20,364 nucleotides of DNA from Halonatronomonas sp051745085 (GCA_051745085.1 JBNJDR010000033.1:1-20364), one strand, 5' to 3'; counted from the first letter of the stretch, positions 1 to 7,107 are shown. Notes: generated by a model from the letters alone, not told the origin. Made by a program: numbers and translations.

Positions 1-1
1 A

Positions 2-586
2 GCTGCGATAGGGGGAATACCTTTAGCTCTTGGTATGCCGGAAGGTGAGTATATCCTTGCTATTTCCGTGTTGGCTATAATTATCACCGCACCTTTAGGA
101 GCATTTGGCATAAAGTATTTTACACCTAAATTTTTAAACAAAGGACGAGTTGATCCTACCAGGATCAATGTTCGAGAAAAGTATACATTTCTAGTCGCAA
201 TGAATAGAAGTAGATTAGCTCGGGCGGCTTTACAGGAAGCAGCTCGGCTGGCCCGTCAGGTAGATGGCGAACTTTTAATCTTGAATATTCATCAGAAAAA
301 TGAGCCTTCATTTACCCAGCAAGAACTTCAGGAAGAATTAAAATTTGCTCAAGATATTGAGCATGAAATAATATTTATGATTTCTGAAGAACCTGCTCAA
401 AAAATTTTAGATATAGCTGAGGCTCATGCTGTAGATTATATCTATTTGGGCAAATATGGTGAAACCGGAGAAAAGTTCAAGGATAAAACTTCATCTATAT
501 TAGTTGGAGAAGTAGCGAAGCAGGTAAGTAGAAGAGCTTCTGTTCCTGTTATTTTAATTGAAAGCCTTGATTATGTTAATAGTTAA
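2..586 (+). CDS. Cation/H+ antiporter (CPA1-like), C-terminal part with universal stress protein domain (partial)
   Basis: The reading frame is open from base 2, so this is the 3' end of a gene that begins before the window; an ATG at 35 is internal. The first 45 or so residues are a hydrophobic segment typical of the last membrane helix of NhaP/CPA1-type sodium- or potassium/proton antiporters (IPLALGMPEG then ITAPLGAFGI). After a short linker, about 140 residues form a UspA-like domain: a start strand TFLVAMNRS, a middle ELLILNIH strand, and the end pattern YLGKYGETG...SSILVGEVAKQV...VPVILIE that matches the nucleotide-loop region of USP domains. Membrane exchange of Na+/K+ for H+ is the expected role, with the cytosolic USP domain probably regulatory. 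The alternative, a free-standing USP protein starting at 35, is unlikely because the antiporter-like helix precedes it in frame. No clear terminator follows. Confidence 0.8.
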   Translation, partial: AAIGGIPLALGMPEGEYILAISVLAIIITAPLGAFGIKYFTPKFLNKGRVDPTRINVREKYTFLVAMNRSRLARAALQEAARLARQVDGELLILNIHQKNEPSFTQQELQEELKFAQDIEHEIIFMISEEPAQKILDIAEAHAVDYIYLGKYGETGEKFKDKTSSILVGEVAKQVSRRASVPVILIESLDYVNS

Positions 587-587
587 C

Positions 588-616
588 TTGACATATACAA
601 GTAAAGCTAATAGAAT
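588..616 (+). promoter_or_regulatory. Promoter of the encapsulin operon
   Basis: TTGACA at 588-593 is a perfect -35 box. TAGAAT at 611-616 matches the -10 box at 5 of 6 bases, with a 17-bp spacer. The -35 begins two bases after the upstream stop codon. The predicted transcript would start near 623, leaving a short leader before the ribosome site AAGGAGGG at 653-660. I see no clear Fur- or PerR-like palindrome. Confidence 0.7.
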
Positions 617-666
617 AAGTTATAGGAGTTAAGCAAAAAATTAAAAATATATAAGGAGGGAAATTC

Positions 667-1032
667 ATGGGTGAGTATCATGAACCAATTGAATCATTGC
701 CTCAAGAAGCGATCGAATACCATCGGATTATTAAAAGTGTAATTGAAGAACTGGAAGCTGTGGATTGGTATAACCAGAGAGCTGCAGCCACTAAAGATGA
801 ATCGGTTCGAGGTATAGTTGCTCATAATCGTGACGAAGAAATCGAACATGCCTGTATGGGTTTGGAATGGTTAAGACGAAACAGCGAAACATGGGATGAG
901 TATCTCAGAGAATTTCTGTTTACCGAAGGAGATATCACTGAACTTGAAGAAGAGGGAGAAGCAGAGGAAGATAAGGAAAATAGTTCTGTAGATGAATCCC
1001 TTGGGATTGGTAGCTTAAAGGAGGGTGAATAA
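667..1032 (+). CDS. Encapsulated ferritin-like cargo protein (EncFtn)
   Basis: A 121-residue protein of the encapsulated ferritin family, which oxidises Fe2+ and passes mineral into an encapsulin shell. It has two predicted helices carrying the family's iron site: E27-E28-L-E30 with W34 in the first (EELEAVDWYNQR) and D56-E57-E58-I-E60-H61 in the second. By alignment from memory to the Rhodospirillum rubrum protein, E28, E58 and H61 would be the ferroxidase ligands. An acidic linker (about 88-110) leads to SLGIGSLK at 111-118, the known encapsulin targeting motif. The start has AAGGAGGG six bases upstream. The shell gene follows after three bases. Residues beyond the targeting motif (EGE) exist because AAGGAGGGTG inside these codons is the ribosome site for the shell gene. 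The family call is very secure. Confidence 0.95.
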   Translation: MGEYHEPIESLPQEAIEYHRIIKSVIEELEAVDWYNQRAAATKDESVRGIVAHNRDEEIEHACMGLEWLRRNSETWDEYLREFLFTEGDITELEEEGEAEEDKENSSVDESLGIGSLKEGE

Positions 1033-1035
1033 CTA

Positions 1036-1845
1036 ATGGTAGATATTCTTAATCGTTCGTTAGCACCGATACCAGCTGAAGCCTGGGAATTTTTTGATGA
1101 CGAGGCCAGAGAGATCTTAAATTTAAGACTTAATGGGCGTAAAGTTGTTAATTTTGTTGGCCCATTGGGTCTGGAAACTTCATCGGTGAATACTGGCAGG
1201 AGCAGTAAGATATCAGTTAAGGGAGCAGCAGAAGGCGCTGCGTTTTTAAATAGAAATTCTCTTTCGTTAATTGAGGTTGAACTGCCTGTGCAAATGGAAA
1301 GAGCTGAAGTAGAGGCTTTTGCTCGAGGGGCAGAAGATGCTGACTCAGATCCTATTCGGGAAGCAGCTAAAGAATTAGCTAAAATTGAAAATAAAGCGAT
1401 TTTCTTTGGTATGCCTGAAGCCGATATAGAAGGGATCATCCCTTTAGCAAAAGAAGAACATGACCCGATTAAAATTGAAGATAATAGGTCCTCTTTCTTT
1501 TCTGCGGTATTTAAAGCAAAGGAGAAGTTATATGAAACGGGGATCGAAGGGCCATACCATCTTCTCTTAGGCAAAAAGCATTATGATATGCTCAATGAAT
1601 TAGAGTCAGCCTGTTATCCTCTTTTCAAAAAAATTGAAGGGCTGCTGGGAACCGAAATTATTTATGTTCCTGAGCTGGAAGATGCTGGCGTCTTGATGCC
1701 TGCTGGTGATGATTTTGAATTGTTTGTAGGGCATGATATATCCCTGGGATATAAAGATCATTCTGTCAATAAATTAAATCTTTTCTTCTTTGAAAGTTTT
1801 ACATTTAGAGTTAATACCCCGGAGGCTGCTGTGGTATTTGAATAA
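1036..1845 (+). CDS. Encapsulin nanocompartment shell protein (family 1)
   Basis: A 269-residue HK97-fold shell protein, the usual length for family 1 encapsulins (about 265-270). The opening residues (MVDILNRSLAPIPAEAWEF, then DEEAREILNLRLNGRKVV-like and FVGPLGLETSSVNTG) are the family's cargo-binding N-terminal arm and start of the P domain. The C-terminal part (LGYKDHS, NLFFFESFTFRVNTPEAAVVF) is the conserved end that completes the shell contacts. It should self-assemble into a cytosolic icosahedral cage holding the ferritin cargo encoded immediately upstream. Its ribosome site AAGGAGGGTG lies in the last codons of the cargo gene, so the two are translationally coupled. A strong terminator follows. 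No truncation or missing segment is visible. Confidence 0.95.
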   Translation: MVDILNRSLAPIPAEAWEFFDDEAREILNLRLNGRKVVNFVGPLGLETSSVNTGRSSKISVKGAAEGAAFLNRNSLSLIEVELPVQMERAEVEAFARGAEDADSDPIREAAKELAKIENKAIFFGMPEADIEGIIPLAKEEHDPIKIEDNRSSFFSAVFKAKEKLYETGIEGPYHLLLGKKHYDMLNELESACYPLFKKIEGLLGTEIIYVPELEDAGVLMPAGDDFELFVGHDISLGYKDHSVNKLNLFFFESFTFRVNTPEAAVVFE

Positions 1846-1878
1846 ATCACCATATTAGAATAAATTGATTATTAATAT

Positions 1879-1917
1879 AAAAGAGCCACCTGAAGTTTTA
1901 TATCAGGTGGCTCTTTT
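1879..1917. terminator. Bidirectional terminator between encapsulin and rtcB
   Basis: A 15-bp perfect stem (1879-1893 with 1903-1917), core AGAGCCACCTGA, and a 9-base loop. It carries a T run on the plus strand and the matching T run on the minus strand. It lies between convergent genes, so it probably ends transcription from both sides. Confidence 0.9.
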
Positions 1918-1965
1918 ACGTTTTAATTATATAGCAAGGGATTTACTTGTGTGGGTTAAAACGTC

Positions 1966-3297
1966 TTAACCCTTTAGGCAGAGAAGAGGGACCATTCGAG
2001 CTATGGGTAGAGCAATTTCGCTTATTTCTAAAGATTTAATTACCATATCTATGTCTTTATAAGCTAAGGGAGATTCATCGAGCACAGTTTTTCCGGTTGA
2101 GGCTACTTCGACCCGGCCCAGACTTTGCAGGTGGGCTTTACTGCTGATGGTTTTTTTGGCTTGGGTTCGGCTCATCTTCCTTCCCGCTCCGTGAGCGGTT
2201 GATTCTAAGGCCAGGGCAGTGTTCTCTGTGCCTGCAGATGCGATTACATAACTGGAGGTACCCATTGAACCAGGAATTAAAGCAGTCCCATCGTGTTTTA
2301 AGCGGGTGGCTCCTTTGCGGTGAACCAGTACTTCTTGTTTTTTGCCATCGATAAGATGTTCCTCTTTTCTAGCTATATTATGAGTGATGTCGTGATATAG
2401 CCGGAGATTACTGTCGGGGAATATTCGGCTAAAAATCTTTTTCAGTTCTACGGTTATCATTTCCCGGTTAGCGTAGGCGAAATTAGCAGCTGCGCCCATA
2501 GCAGATAAATAATTTCGCCCTTCCTGGCTGTCCCAGGGGAGATGAGCGAGATTTTTCGTAGGAAATGATAACCCATATTTATCCTTAACGCTCTGAGCAA
2601 TGTTGATGTAATCGGTGGCAATTTGGTGGCCGAAGCCTCGAGAGCCGGTATGAACCATGACAACTAGTTCTCCTTTTTCTAGGCCGCTATCTCTATCAGC
2701 TTCGGCGACCTCCTGGACCTCCACGAAATGATTGCCTGAACCCAGGCTCTTTACCTGAGTTTGCCCCCGAGAAAGGGCTTCACTGGAAATATTAGCTGGA
2801 TCAGCTCCAGGGAAGCTTCCTTCATCTTCACAATTATTTAAATTGGTTCCGTCCGTTAAACCCATTTCAATCAAAGCTGGAATACCTTCTCCAATTATTT
2901 TTTTGAATTCAGTTGAACTGAGGTTAAGAGCAGAGCCTTCTCCGACTCCAGCGGGAATCTCTTTTTTGAGAGAGCGGAGAAGCTTATCTTTATCTGAGGT
3001 AATATCGTCTACTTTAAGGCCCGTCTTTATCAGCCTGACCCCACAGTTGATGTCAAAACCTACCGCACCGGGTGAAACAGGACCGGATTTGGTACTGGCC
3101 ATTACCCCGCCGATAGGCAAACCATAACCCTGGTGCAGGTCGGGCATGCCAACTACGTGGATTATTCCAGGTAGGGTGGCAGCAGATAAGAGCTGCTGGA
3201 GAGCAGTGTCTTCGATTTCTTCATAGATTTCCTGGGAGGCAAACAGGTATACTGGACAGTTCATGTTATTTTCGGCAGGAAATTTAAAGAATGACAT
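1966..3297 (-). CDS. rtcB: RNA-splicing ligase RtcB (3'-phosphate/5'-OH RNA ligase)
   Basis: RtcB joins RNA 2',3'-cyclic or 3'-phosphate ends to 5'-OH ends using GTP and Mn2+. All hallmark segments are present: MPDLHQGYGLPIGGV, GFDINCGVRL with metal ligand C85, LGSGNHFVEV, VHTGSRGFGHQ, HDITHNIARKE, the IPGSMGTSSYVIA loop, and STAHGAGRKMSR, where H369 is the residue that becomes guanylylated. The protein ends with the typical final lysine-glycine. The frame extends upstream to 3318, but that ATG lies in front of the ribosome site AAGGAGGGG (minus strand, 3314-3306). The start at 3297 (10 bases from the AGGAGG core) is preferred, and 3303 is possible. Length 443 aa is normal for this family. 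No archease or RtcA neighbour is present, so its target RNA (tRNA repair or other damage repair) cannot be told from context. Confidence 0.95.
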   Translation of the reverse strand: MSFFKFPAENNMNCPVYLFASQEIYEEIEDTALQQLLSAATLPGIIHVVGMPDLHQGYGLPIGGVMASTKSGPVSPGAVGFDINCGVRLIKTGLKVDDITSDKDKLLRSLKKEIPAGVGEGSALNLSSTEFKKIIGEGIPALIEMGLTDGTNLNNCEDEGSFPGADPANISSEALSRGQTQVKSLGSGNHFVEVQEVAEADRDSGLEKGELVVMVHTGSRGFGHQIATDYINIAQSVKDKYGLSFPTKNLAHLPWDSQEGRNYLSAMGAAANFAYANREMITVELKKIFSRIFPDSNLRLYHDITHNIARKEEHLIDGKKQEVLVHRKGATRLKHDGTALIPGSMGTSSYVIASAGTENTALALESTAHGAGRKMSRTQAKKTISSKAHLQSLGRVEVASTGKTVLDESPLAYKDIDMVIKSLEISEIALPIARMVPLLCLKG

Positions 3298-3338
3298 AAA
3301 CATTTCCCCTCCTTGCATATTAATTCTTTCTTGAGTTT

Positions 3339-3366
3339 ATTATATCATTATTAGGGGGAATGTCTA
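3339..3366 (-). promoter_or_regulatory. Promoter of rtcB
   Basis: Read on the minus strand: TAGACA (3366-3361, 5 of 6 matches to the -35), a 16-bp spacer, then perfect TATAAT (3344-3339). It lies about 40 bases before the preferred rtcB start. Confidence 0.6.
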
Positions 3367-3439
3367 ACTAAAATCTAACTGCCTAAAGGATTGTTGAATA
3401 GTCAGATTAATTTCATTATTTAAACTTTAATTATAGCTG

Positions 3440-3467
3440 TTGACAGGAGTTTTTATTCTGTTATACT
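3440..3467 (+). promoter_or_regulatory. Promoter of the small-peptide transcription unit
   Basis: Perfect TTGACA at 3440-3445, a 16-bp spacer, and TATACT (5 of 6) at 3462-3467. It is divergent from the rtcB promoter and stands 35 bases before a good ribosome site and a 39-codon ORF. Confidence 0.65.
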
Positions 3468-3501
3468 GTATCTAGCTTAGAAAGAAAGGGAGGTAATAAA
3501 C

Positions 3502-3621
3502 ATGAAATTATCCGGATTAAAACAATTCTTGAACATCGAAGATATTCACGCTCGCAAGCATTTTAAAGAAGAACAAAGAAGAGAATTACGGAATGAGCAG
3601 AAACACTTTTATGGCCTCTAG
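3502..3621 (+). CDS. Small hypothetical protein, 39 aa
   Basis: The ORF starts with ATG after AGGGAGG and eight bases, and runs 39 codons to TAG. The product begins MKLSGLKQFLNIEDIHARK and ends KHFYGL. It is highly charged, with a short hydrophobic start followed by a long Lys/Arg/Glu/Gln-rich stretch (about residues 16-35) likely to be a single amphipathic helix. No cysteine, membrane segment or signal peptide is visible. I do not recognise a family. Support for it being real comes from the strong promoter 35 bases upstream, the good ribosome site and a second small gene starting 23 bases after its stop, with a common terminator. Function unknown; it could be a nucleic-acid-binding or regulatory peptide, but nothing here shows that. 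Confidence 0.55.
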   Translation: MKLSGLKQFLNIEDIHARKHFKEEQRRELRNEQKHFYGL

Positions 3622-3644
3622 GCATAAAGGAGGTGGAAATAATA

Positions 3645-3779
3645 ATGAAGCTTAAAAATCCAAGAGATTTAACAGCATTACAGGATGCTTCTTTTGCGCG
3701 AGGTGGAGTAAATAGGTTCGACGAGTATGACCCCCGCTTAAAAGAAAATTCTTATTCAGTTGAAGGGTACTGTACCTAA
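3645..3779 (+). CDS. Small hypothetical protein, 44 aa
   Basis: The ORF starts with ATG nine bases or so after AAAGGAGGT (a near-perfect ribosome site) and runs 44 codons to TAA. The product begins MKLKNPRDLTALQDASFARG and ends SYSVEGYCT. It is polar, with one cysteine at residue 43 close to the end and a Gly-Gly at 20-21. Like the preceding 39-residue protein it begins MKL, but the two are otherwise unlike. No family is recognised. A double-glycine peptide leader was considered, but the residues before Gly-Gly fit that consensus poorly and no C39 peptidase or modifying enzyme is encoded here. It is probably cotranscribed with the gene 23 bases upstream and ended by the terminator at 3875. 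Confidence 0.55.
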   Translation: MKLKNPRDLTALQDASFARGGVNRFDEYDPRLKENSYSVEGYCT

Positions 3780-3838
3780 AAAAAAGATAAATATAATTAA
3801 GTAGTTCTAAATAAAGAACAGAACAGGAGGAATCAGAA

Positions 3839-3874
3839 GTGCGAGGAGATGAGCAGTTAATTTCTGATAATTAG
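3839..3874 (+). other. Possible 11-codon leader-type ORF (GTG start) abutting a terminator
   Basis: AGGAGG at 3825-3830 is followed after eight bases by GTG and 11 sense codons (VRGDEQLISDN), ending in TAG at 3872-3874. The stop codon touches the first base of the terminator stem. It has no run of one amino acid, so a classic attenuation leader is not shown. It may be only a chance frame behind a ribosome-site-like sequence. Confidence 0.25.
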
Positions 3875-3917
3875 CCCCCGGACCTAGGTGAAAAAAGGTC
3901 AGGGGGTTTTTGTTTTT
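3875..3917 (+). terminator. Strong rho-independent terminator after the small-peptide unit
   Basis: CCCCCGGACC (3875-3884) pairs with GGTCAGGGGG (3897-3906) with one mismatch. The loop is A-rich, and T5-G-T5 follows at 3907-3917. It isolates the small-peptide unit from the epimerase gene downstream, or could act as an attenuator for it. Confidence 0.85.
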
Positions 3918-3950
3918 ATAGAGGAATAACTCTTTTTTTCCAGAACTTTT

Positions 3951-3956
3951 TATAAT
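3951..3956 (+). promoter_or_regulatory. Candidate -10 box of the epimerase gene
   Basis: Perfect TATAAT 37 bases before the ATG at 3993 and 34 bases after the terminator. No convincing -35 hexamer lies 16-18 bases upstream, so only the -10 is called. Confidence 0.4.
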
Positions 3957-3992
3957 AGATGCTTATTTGTTTTCTAAAGAGAGGATGATAGT

Positions 3993-5156
3993 ATGTTAGA
4001 AGCAAAACCTTTAATTGTAGTTGTGTTTGGAACCCGGCCAGAAGCTATAAAAATGGCTCCGGTGGTAAGGGTATTAAAAGAGTCGAATGCCTGGGAGGTT
4101 AAACTGATAGTAACAGCCCAGCATCGTGAGATGTTAGATCAAGTTCTCGATATTTTTGAGTTGAAACCTGATTATGATCTAAATCTGATGCAGCAGCGCC
4201 AAAGCCTAGCTGGACTTACCACCAGGGTATTAAAAAAATTGTCTAAAATTTTTGCGGATATTTCTCCCGATCTTGTGCTTGTACACGGGGATACTACGAC
4301 CACTTTTTCTGCCGCTCTGGCAGCTTATTACAATCAGATCGCGGTAGGCCATGTAGAAGCAGGCCTGAGAACAGGCAATAAGTATTCTCCTTTTCCTGAA
4401 GAAGTTAACCGCGGTTTAACAGGCGTATTAGCCGATATTCATTTTGCTCCTACTCAGAGTAATTACGATAATTTAATTAAAGAAAACATAGATTCTGCTA
4501 ACATATATTTAACCGGAAATACAGTTATCGATGCGGCTCAACAGGTTGTTCAACCAAATTATGAATTTAGTCCTGAACTACCGGTGAGGGAAATTGAGAA
4601 TAGGGGCAATAAAATCCTTGTAATGACGGCTCATCGCCGAGAAAATCTAGGTAAGCCCTTAAATTCAATATGTACAGCGGTCAGGAATATAGTCGCGAAA
4701 AATTCTGACGTAGAAATTATTTTTCCAGTCCACTTAAATCCTGGAGTTAGAGAGATAGTCAACTCTAATTTGGCCGGGGTAGAGAGGGTTCATTTGATAG
4801 AACCCCTGGGATATAAGGACTTTATTAACCTGGTTGCTCGGGCAGAAGTAATATTAACTGATTCTGGTGGTCTGCAGGAAGAAGCCCCCGCCCTCAACAC
4901 GCCGGTAGTCCTACTCAGGGATACAACCGAACGGCCTGAAGGGGTAAAAGCTAATACTGTATTATTAGCCGGGACCGAGCAGAAGCAGATAGAGGGCATT
5001 ACTAACAAATTATTACAGGATAAGGATTACTATAAATCCATCGCCCAGCAGAAAAACCCTTATGGAGACGGTAAGGCCGCCTTAAGAGTGAGAGATGGTC
5101 TGCTTGAGTATTTTAATATCGCCAGAGGCCATTTTCAGCCTTTTCAAGCCAAATAA
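3993..5156 (+). CDS. wecB: UDP-N-acetylglucosamine 2-epimerase (non-hydrolysing)
   Basis: This enzyme interconverts UDP-GlcNAc and UDP-ManNAc in the cytosol, supplying ManNAc units for cell-surface polymers. The 387 residues match the family length. Family segments in order: VFGTRPEAIKMAPVV (12-26), HGDTTTTFSAAL with D100, GHVEAGLRTG, FPEEVNR, LTGNTVIDA, MTAHRRENLG with H214 (counterpart of the E. coli catalytic-site His213), FPVHLNPGVRE, and the UDP-binding DSGGLQEEAPAL (290-301) followed by RDTTERPEGV. All the expected acidic and His residues appear intact. AGAGG precedes the ATG. It stands alone, with no wall or lipopolysaccharide genes adjacent in this window, so which polymer it serves is not shown. 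The next gene has its own promoter. Confidence 0.95.
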   Translation: MLEAKPLIVVVFGTRPEAIKMAPVVRVLKESNAWEVKLIVTAQHREMLDQVLDIFELKPDYDLNLMQQRQSLAGLTTRVLKKLSKIFADISPDLVLVHGDTTTTFSAALAAYYNQIAVGHVEAGLRTGNKYSPFPEEVNRGLTGVLADIHFAPTQSNYDNLIKENIDSANIYLTGNTVIDAAQQVVQPNYEFSPELPVREIENRGNKILVMTAHRRENLGKPLNSICTAVRNIVAKNSDVEIIFPVHLNPGVREIVNSNLAGVERVHLIEPLGYKDFINLVARAEVILTDSGGLQEEAPALNTPVVLLRDTTERPEGVKANTVLLAGTEQKQIEGITNKLLQDKDYYKSIAQQKNPYGDGKAALRVRDGLLEYFNIARGHFQPFQAK

Positions 5157-5172
5157 CCTGGGCACAGGCGGT

Positions 5173-5201
5173 TTGTTATCAAAATACACCTATGTTATAA
5201 T
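5173..5201 (+). promoter_or_regulatory. Promoter of the ABC exporter gene
   Basis: TTGTTA (4 of 6) at 5173-5178, a 17-bp spacer, and perfect TATAAT at 5196-5201. Transcription from here would begin near 5208, after the ATG at 5205, which rules that ATG out as the translation start. Confidence 0.55.
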
Positions 5202-5261
5202 GATTTGAAGTATGTTATGGAAGCAAATAGCAATTTTTTTACGTGTGGGGGGAGTTATGTA

Positions 5262-7046
5262 ATGATAGGGGAAAATAAAGACGAGTATAATTATAAGTAT
5301 ACCTACTGGGAGATGGTCAAGAAGTTTTATTCTCAGTATTTAACCCGGTATAAAAAGCAATTTTTTGGCGTGCAGTTTCTGCATATGATTGGGGCAGGTT
5401 TAATTTTAATTCCGCCTTTATTAATGAGAGAAATAATAGATAACGCTATTCCTGCAGGAGATGTTAATGGAATTTTTCGCCTGGTAGGTGTTGCTTTAGT
5501 AGTTTTTGTTTTAGGTGCTGTAGTAAGTAATATAACTATTTTTCATGGTCATCGGATAGCTCAGGAGATCGTCAGAGATATGAGAGATGATTTATACCAG
5601 CAATATCAGCGATTGTCCATGAAATTTCATGATAATAAAAAAACCGGAGAATTGATGTCCAGGATAGTTGACGATTTAAACAAGTTACAGGAGTTCATCC
5701 ATCATGGTCCAGAAGCGATGCTCCGATCTGGAGTATTGCTGCTTGGTACAGTTATTATCATGCTCTCGTTAGATATCAGGTTGACCCTGGTGACCTTGAC
5801 ATTTGTGCCCTTTTTATATGTTTTTGCAAGTAAAATAATTAATAAGATGCACAAAGCTTTTCGAAAAACACGGGAAGCTAAAGCAGAAATGAACGATAGG
5901 CTGGAGGATAATCTGGCCGGGATCAAAGTTATTAAGGCCTTTGCTAGTGAGGATAACGAATTGGATCGATTCAGGATTAAGACCCAGCAGCATACTGACT
6001 ATCGCTTAAAAGCGATTAGATATATCAGTATTCTTTTTCCTGGTTCTCGCCTCTTTAACGCTATGGGGGTACTGGCGGTCTTAAGTTATGGGGGTTATCT
6101 TTCCGCCACTGGGGCAATGACAGTAGGTACGATAGTAGCTTTTTACGGATATCTCCAGCAATTTAGAGAACCGCTGCTTAGATTGATAAACATGTCTGAA
6201 GGGTTGAGTGACTTCTTCGCCAGCATGGAAAGATTTTACGCTCACAGTGACCTTTCTCCTGCTATCCTGGGTAGAATTGAGAATGACCCCGGTAGAAGGA
6301 GTATAACCGGTGAAGTCAGGTTCGATGACGTGTATTTTTCTTACAATGAAGGTGAACTTGTTCTCGACGGGATTAGTTTAAAAGCAGAACCTGAAGAAAC
6401 TGTGGCTCTGGTCGGCCCCAGCGGAGCTGGGAAAACAAGTATCGTTAGATTGATCCCTCGTTTATATGAAGTAGATGACGGGAGAGTTATGATCGATGGA
6501 AAAGATGTTAAGGATTATTCTGTTCGCGAATTAAGAAATTCTATAGCCATGGTTATGCAGGATGATTACCTTTTTTCTGATTCTATCCGTCAGAATATTT
6601 CTTACGGAAAGCCAGGCGCAGATGAAGAAGAAATTATTGAGGCAGCTAAGGCAGCCAATGCCCATGATTTTATAATGGAGTTTTCTGATGGCTATGATAC
6701 TGGAGTTGGCCAGAGAGGATTAATGTTATCTGGGGGTCAACGCCAGCGGGTAGCAATAGCTAGAGCATTTTTGAAAGATCCTGGGATTTTAATCTTAGAT
6801 GAGGCTACCTCAGCTGTAGATTTAGAGACCGAGAAGTTGATTCAGGATGCTATTGAAAGATTAACTTCCAACCGAACTACTTTCGTTATAGCTCATAGGC
6901 TATCGACCATTGTTAATTCGGATAAAATTATATTTATTGAAGGCGGGACCGTTAGAGAGCAGGGCAGTCATAATGAACTTATGGAACAGGACGGCGAATA
7001 TGCTCGGTTTTATAAGATGCAGTTTGAAAGTCCCGTAGCTGGTTGA
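5262..7046 (+). CDS. ABC transporter, fused permease and ATPase (MsbA/BmrA-like exporter)
   Basis: A 594-residue half-transporter: a membrane domain (about residues 20-330, six predicted helices, with the usual FHDNKKTGELMSRIVDD coupling segment), then an ATPase domain. The ATPase has Walker A GPSGAGKT (385-392, K391), Q-loop near VMQDD, signature LSGGQRQR (489 onward), Walker B ILILDEATS (D513, E514) and the H-loop H545. It should work as a homodimer or with an unlinked partner, exporting a lipid, drug or peptide from the cytoplasmic membrane; the substrate cannot be read. It lacks an N-terminal C39 peptidase. The frame is open from an ATG at 5205, but the ribosome site GGGGGGAG at 5247-5254 and the promoter position place the start at 5262. 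A terminator follows. Confidence 0.93.
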   Translation: MIGENKDEYNYKYTYWEMVKKFYSQYLTRYKKQFFGVQFLHMIGAGLILIPPLLMREIIDNAIPAGDVNGIFRLVGVALVVFVLGAVVSNITIFHGHRIAQEIVRDMRDDLYQQYQRLSMKFHDNKKTGELMSRIVDDLNKLQEFIHHGPEAMLRSGVLLLGTVIIMLSLDIRLTLVTLTFVPFLYVFASKIINKMHKAFRKTREAKAEMNDRLEDNLAGIKVIKAFASEDNELDRFRIKTQQHTDYRLKAIRYISILFPGSRLFNAMGVLAVLSYGGYLSATGAMTVGTIVAFYGYLQQFREPLLRLINMSEGLSDFFASMERFYAHSDLSPAILGRIENDPGRRSITGEVRFDDVYFSYNEGELVLDGISLKAEPEETVALVGPSGAGKTSIVRLIPRLYEVDDGRVMIDGKDVKDYSVRELRNSIAMVMQDDYLFSDSIRQNISYGKPGADEEEIIEAAKAANAHDFIMEFSDGYDTGVGQRGLMLSGGQRQRVAIARAFLKDPGILILDEATSAVDLETEKLIQDAIERLTSNRTTFVIAHRLSTIVNSDKIIFIEGGTVREQGSHNELMEQDGEYARFYKMQFESPVAG

Positions 7047-7054
7047 TTAATTAT

Positions 7055-7081
7055 AGGCAGGGCTTACAGGCTCTGCCTTTA
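7055..7081 (+). terminator. Terminator after the ABC exporter
   Basis: AGGCAGGGC (7055-7063) pairs with GCTCTGCCT (7070-7078) with one G-T wobble. The 6-base loop is followed by TTTATTA. The T run is short, so some read-through into the next gene is possible, and no separate promoter for that gene is obvious. Confidence 0.65.
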
Positions 7082-7107
7082 TTAATAAAATGAGGGAGGT
7101 GGCGAAA

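Noticed and set aside
822..1574. Long 250-codon minus-strand frame across the encapsulin genes
   Set aside because: It is antisense to two confidently identified genes, low in complexity (Ser-rich), and has no ribosome site. It is a shadow frame.
3645..3779. The 44-residue peptide as a double-glycine (Gly-Gly leader) bacteriocin precursor exported by the ABC transporter at 5262
   Set aside because: Residues before Gly-Gly do not fit the leader consensus. The transporter has no C39 peptidase domain and is 1.5 kb away behind another gene and its own promoter, and no modification or immunity gene is seen.
3781..3917. T-box or other riboswitch leader before wecB
   Set aside because: No T-box motif, no specifier-stem pattern and no recognisable riboswitch core. 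Only the terminator and a ribosome-site-like sequence are visible.
5157..5168. CCTG-N4-CAGG hairpin after wecB as a terminator
   Set aside because: The stem is only four base pairs and no proper T run follows.
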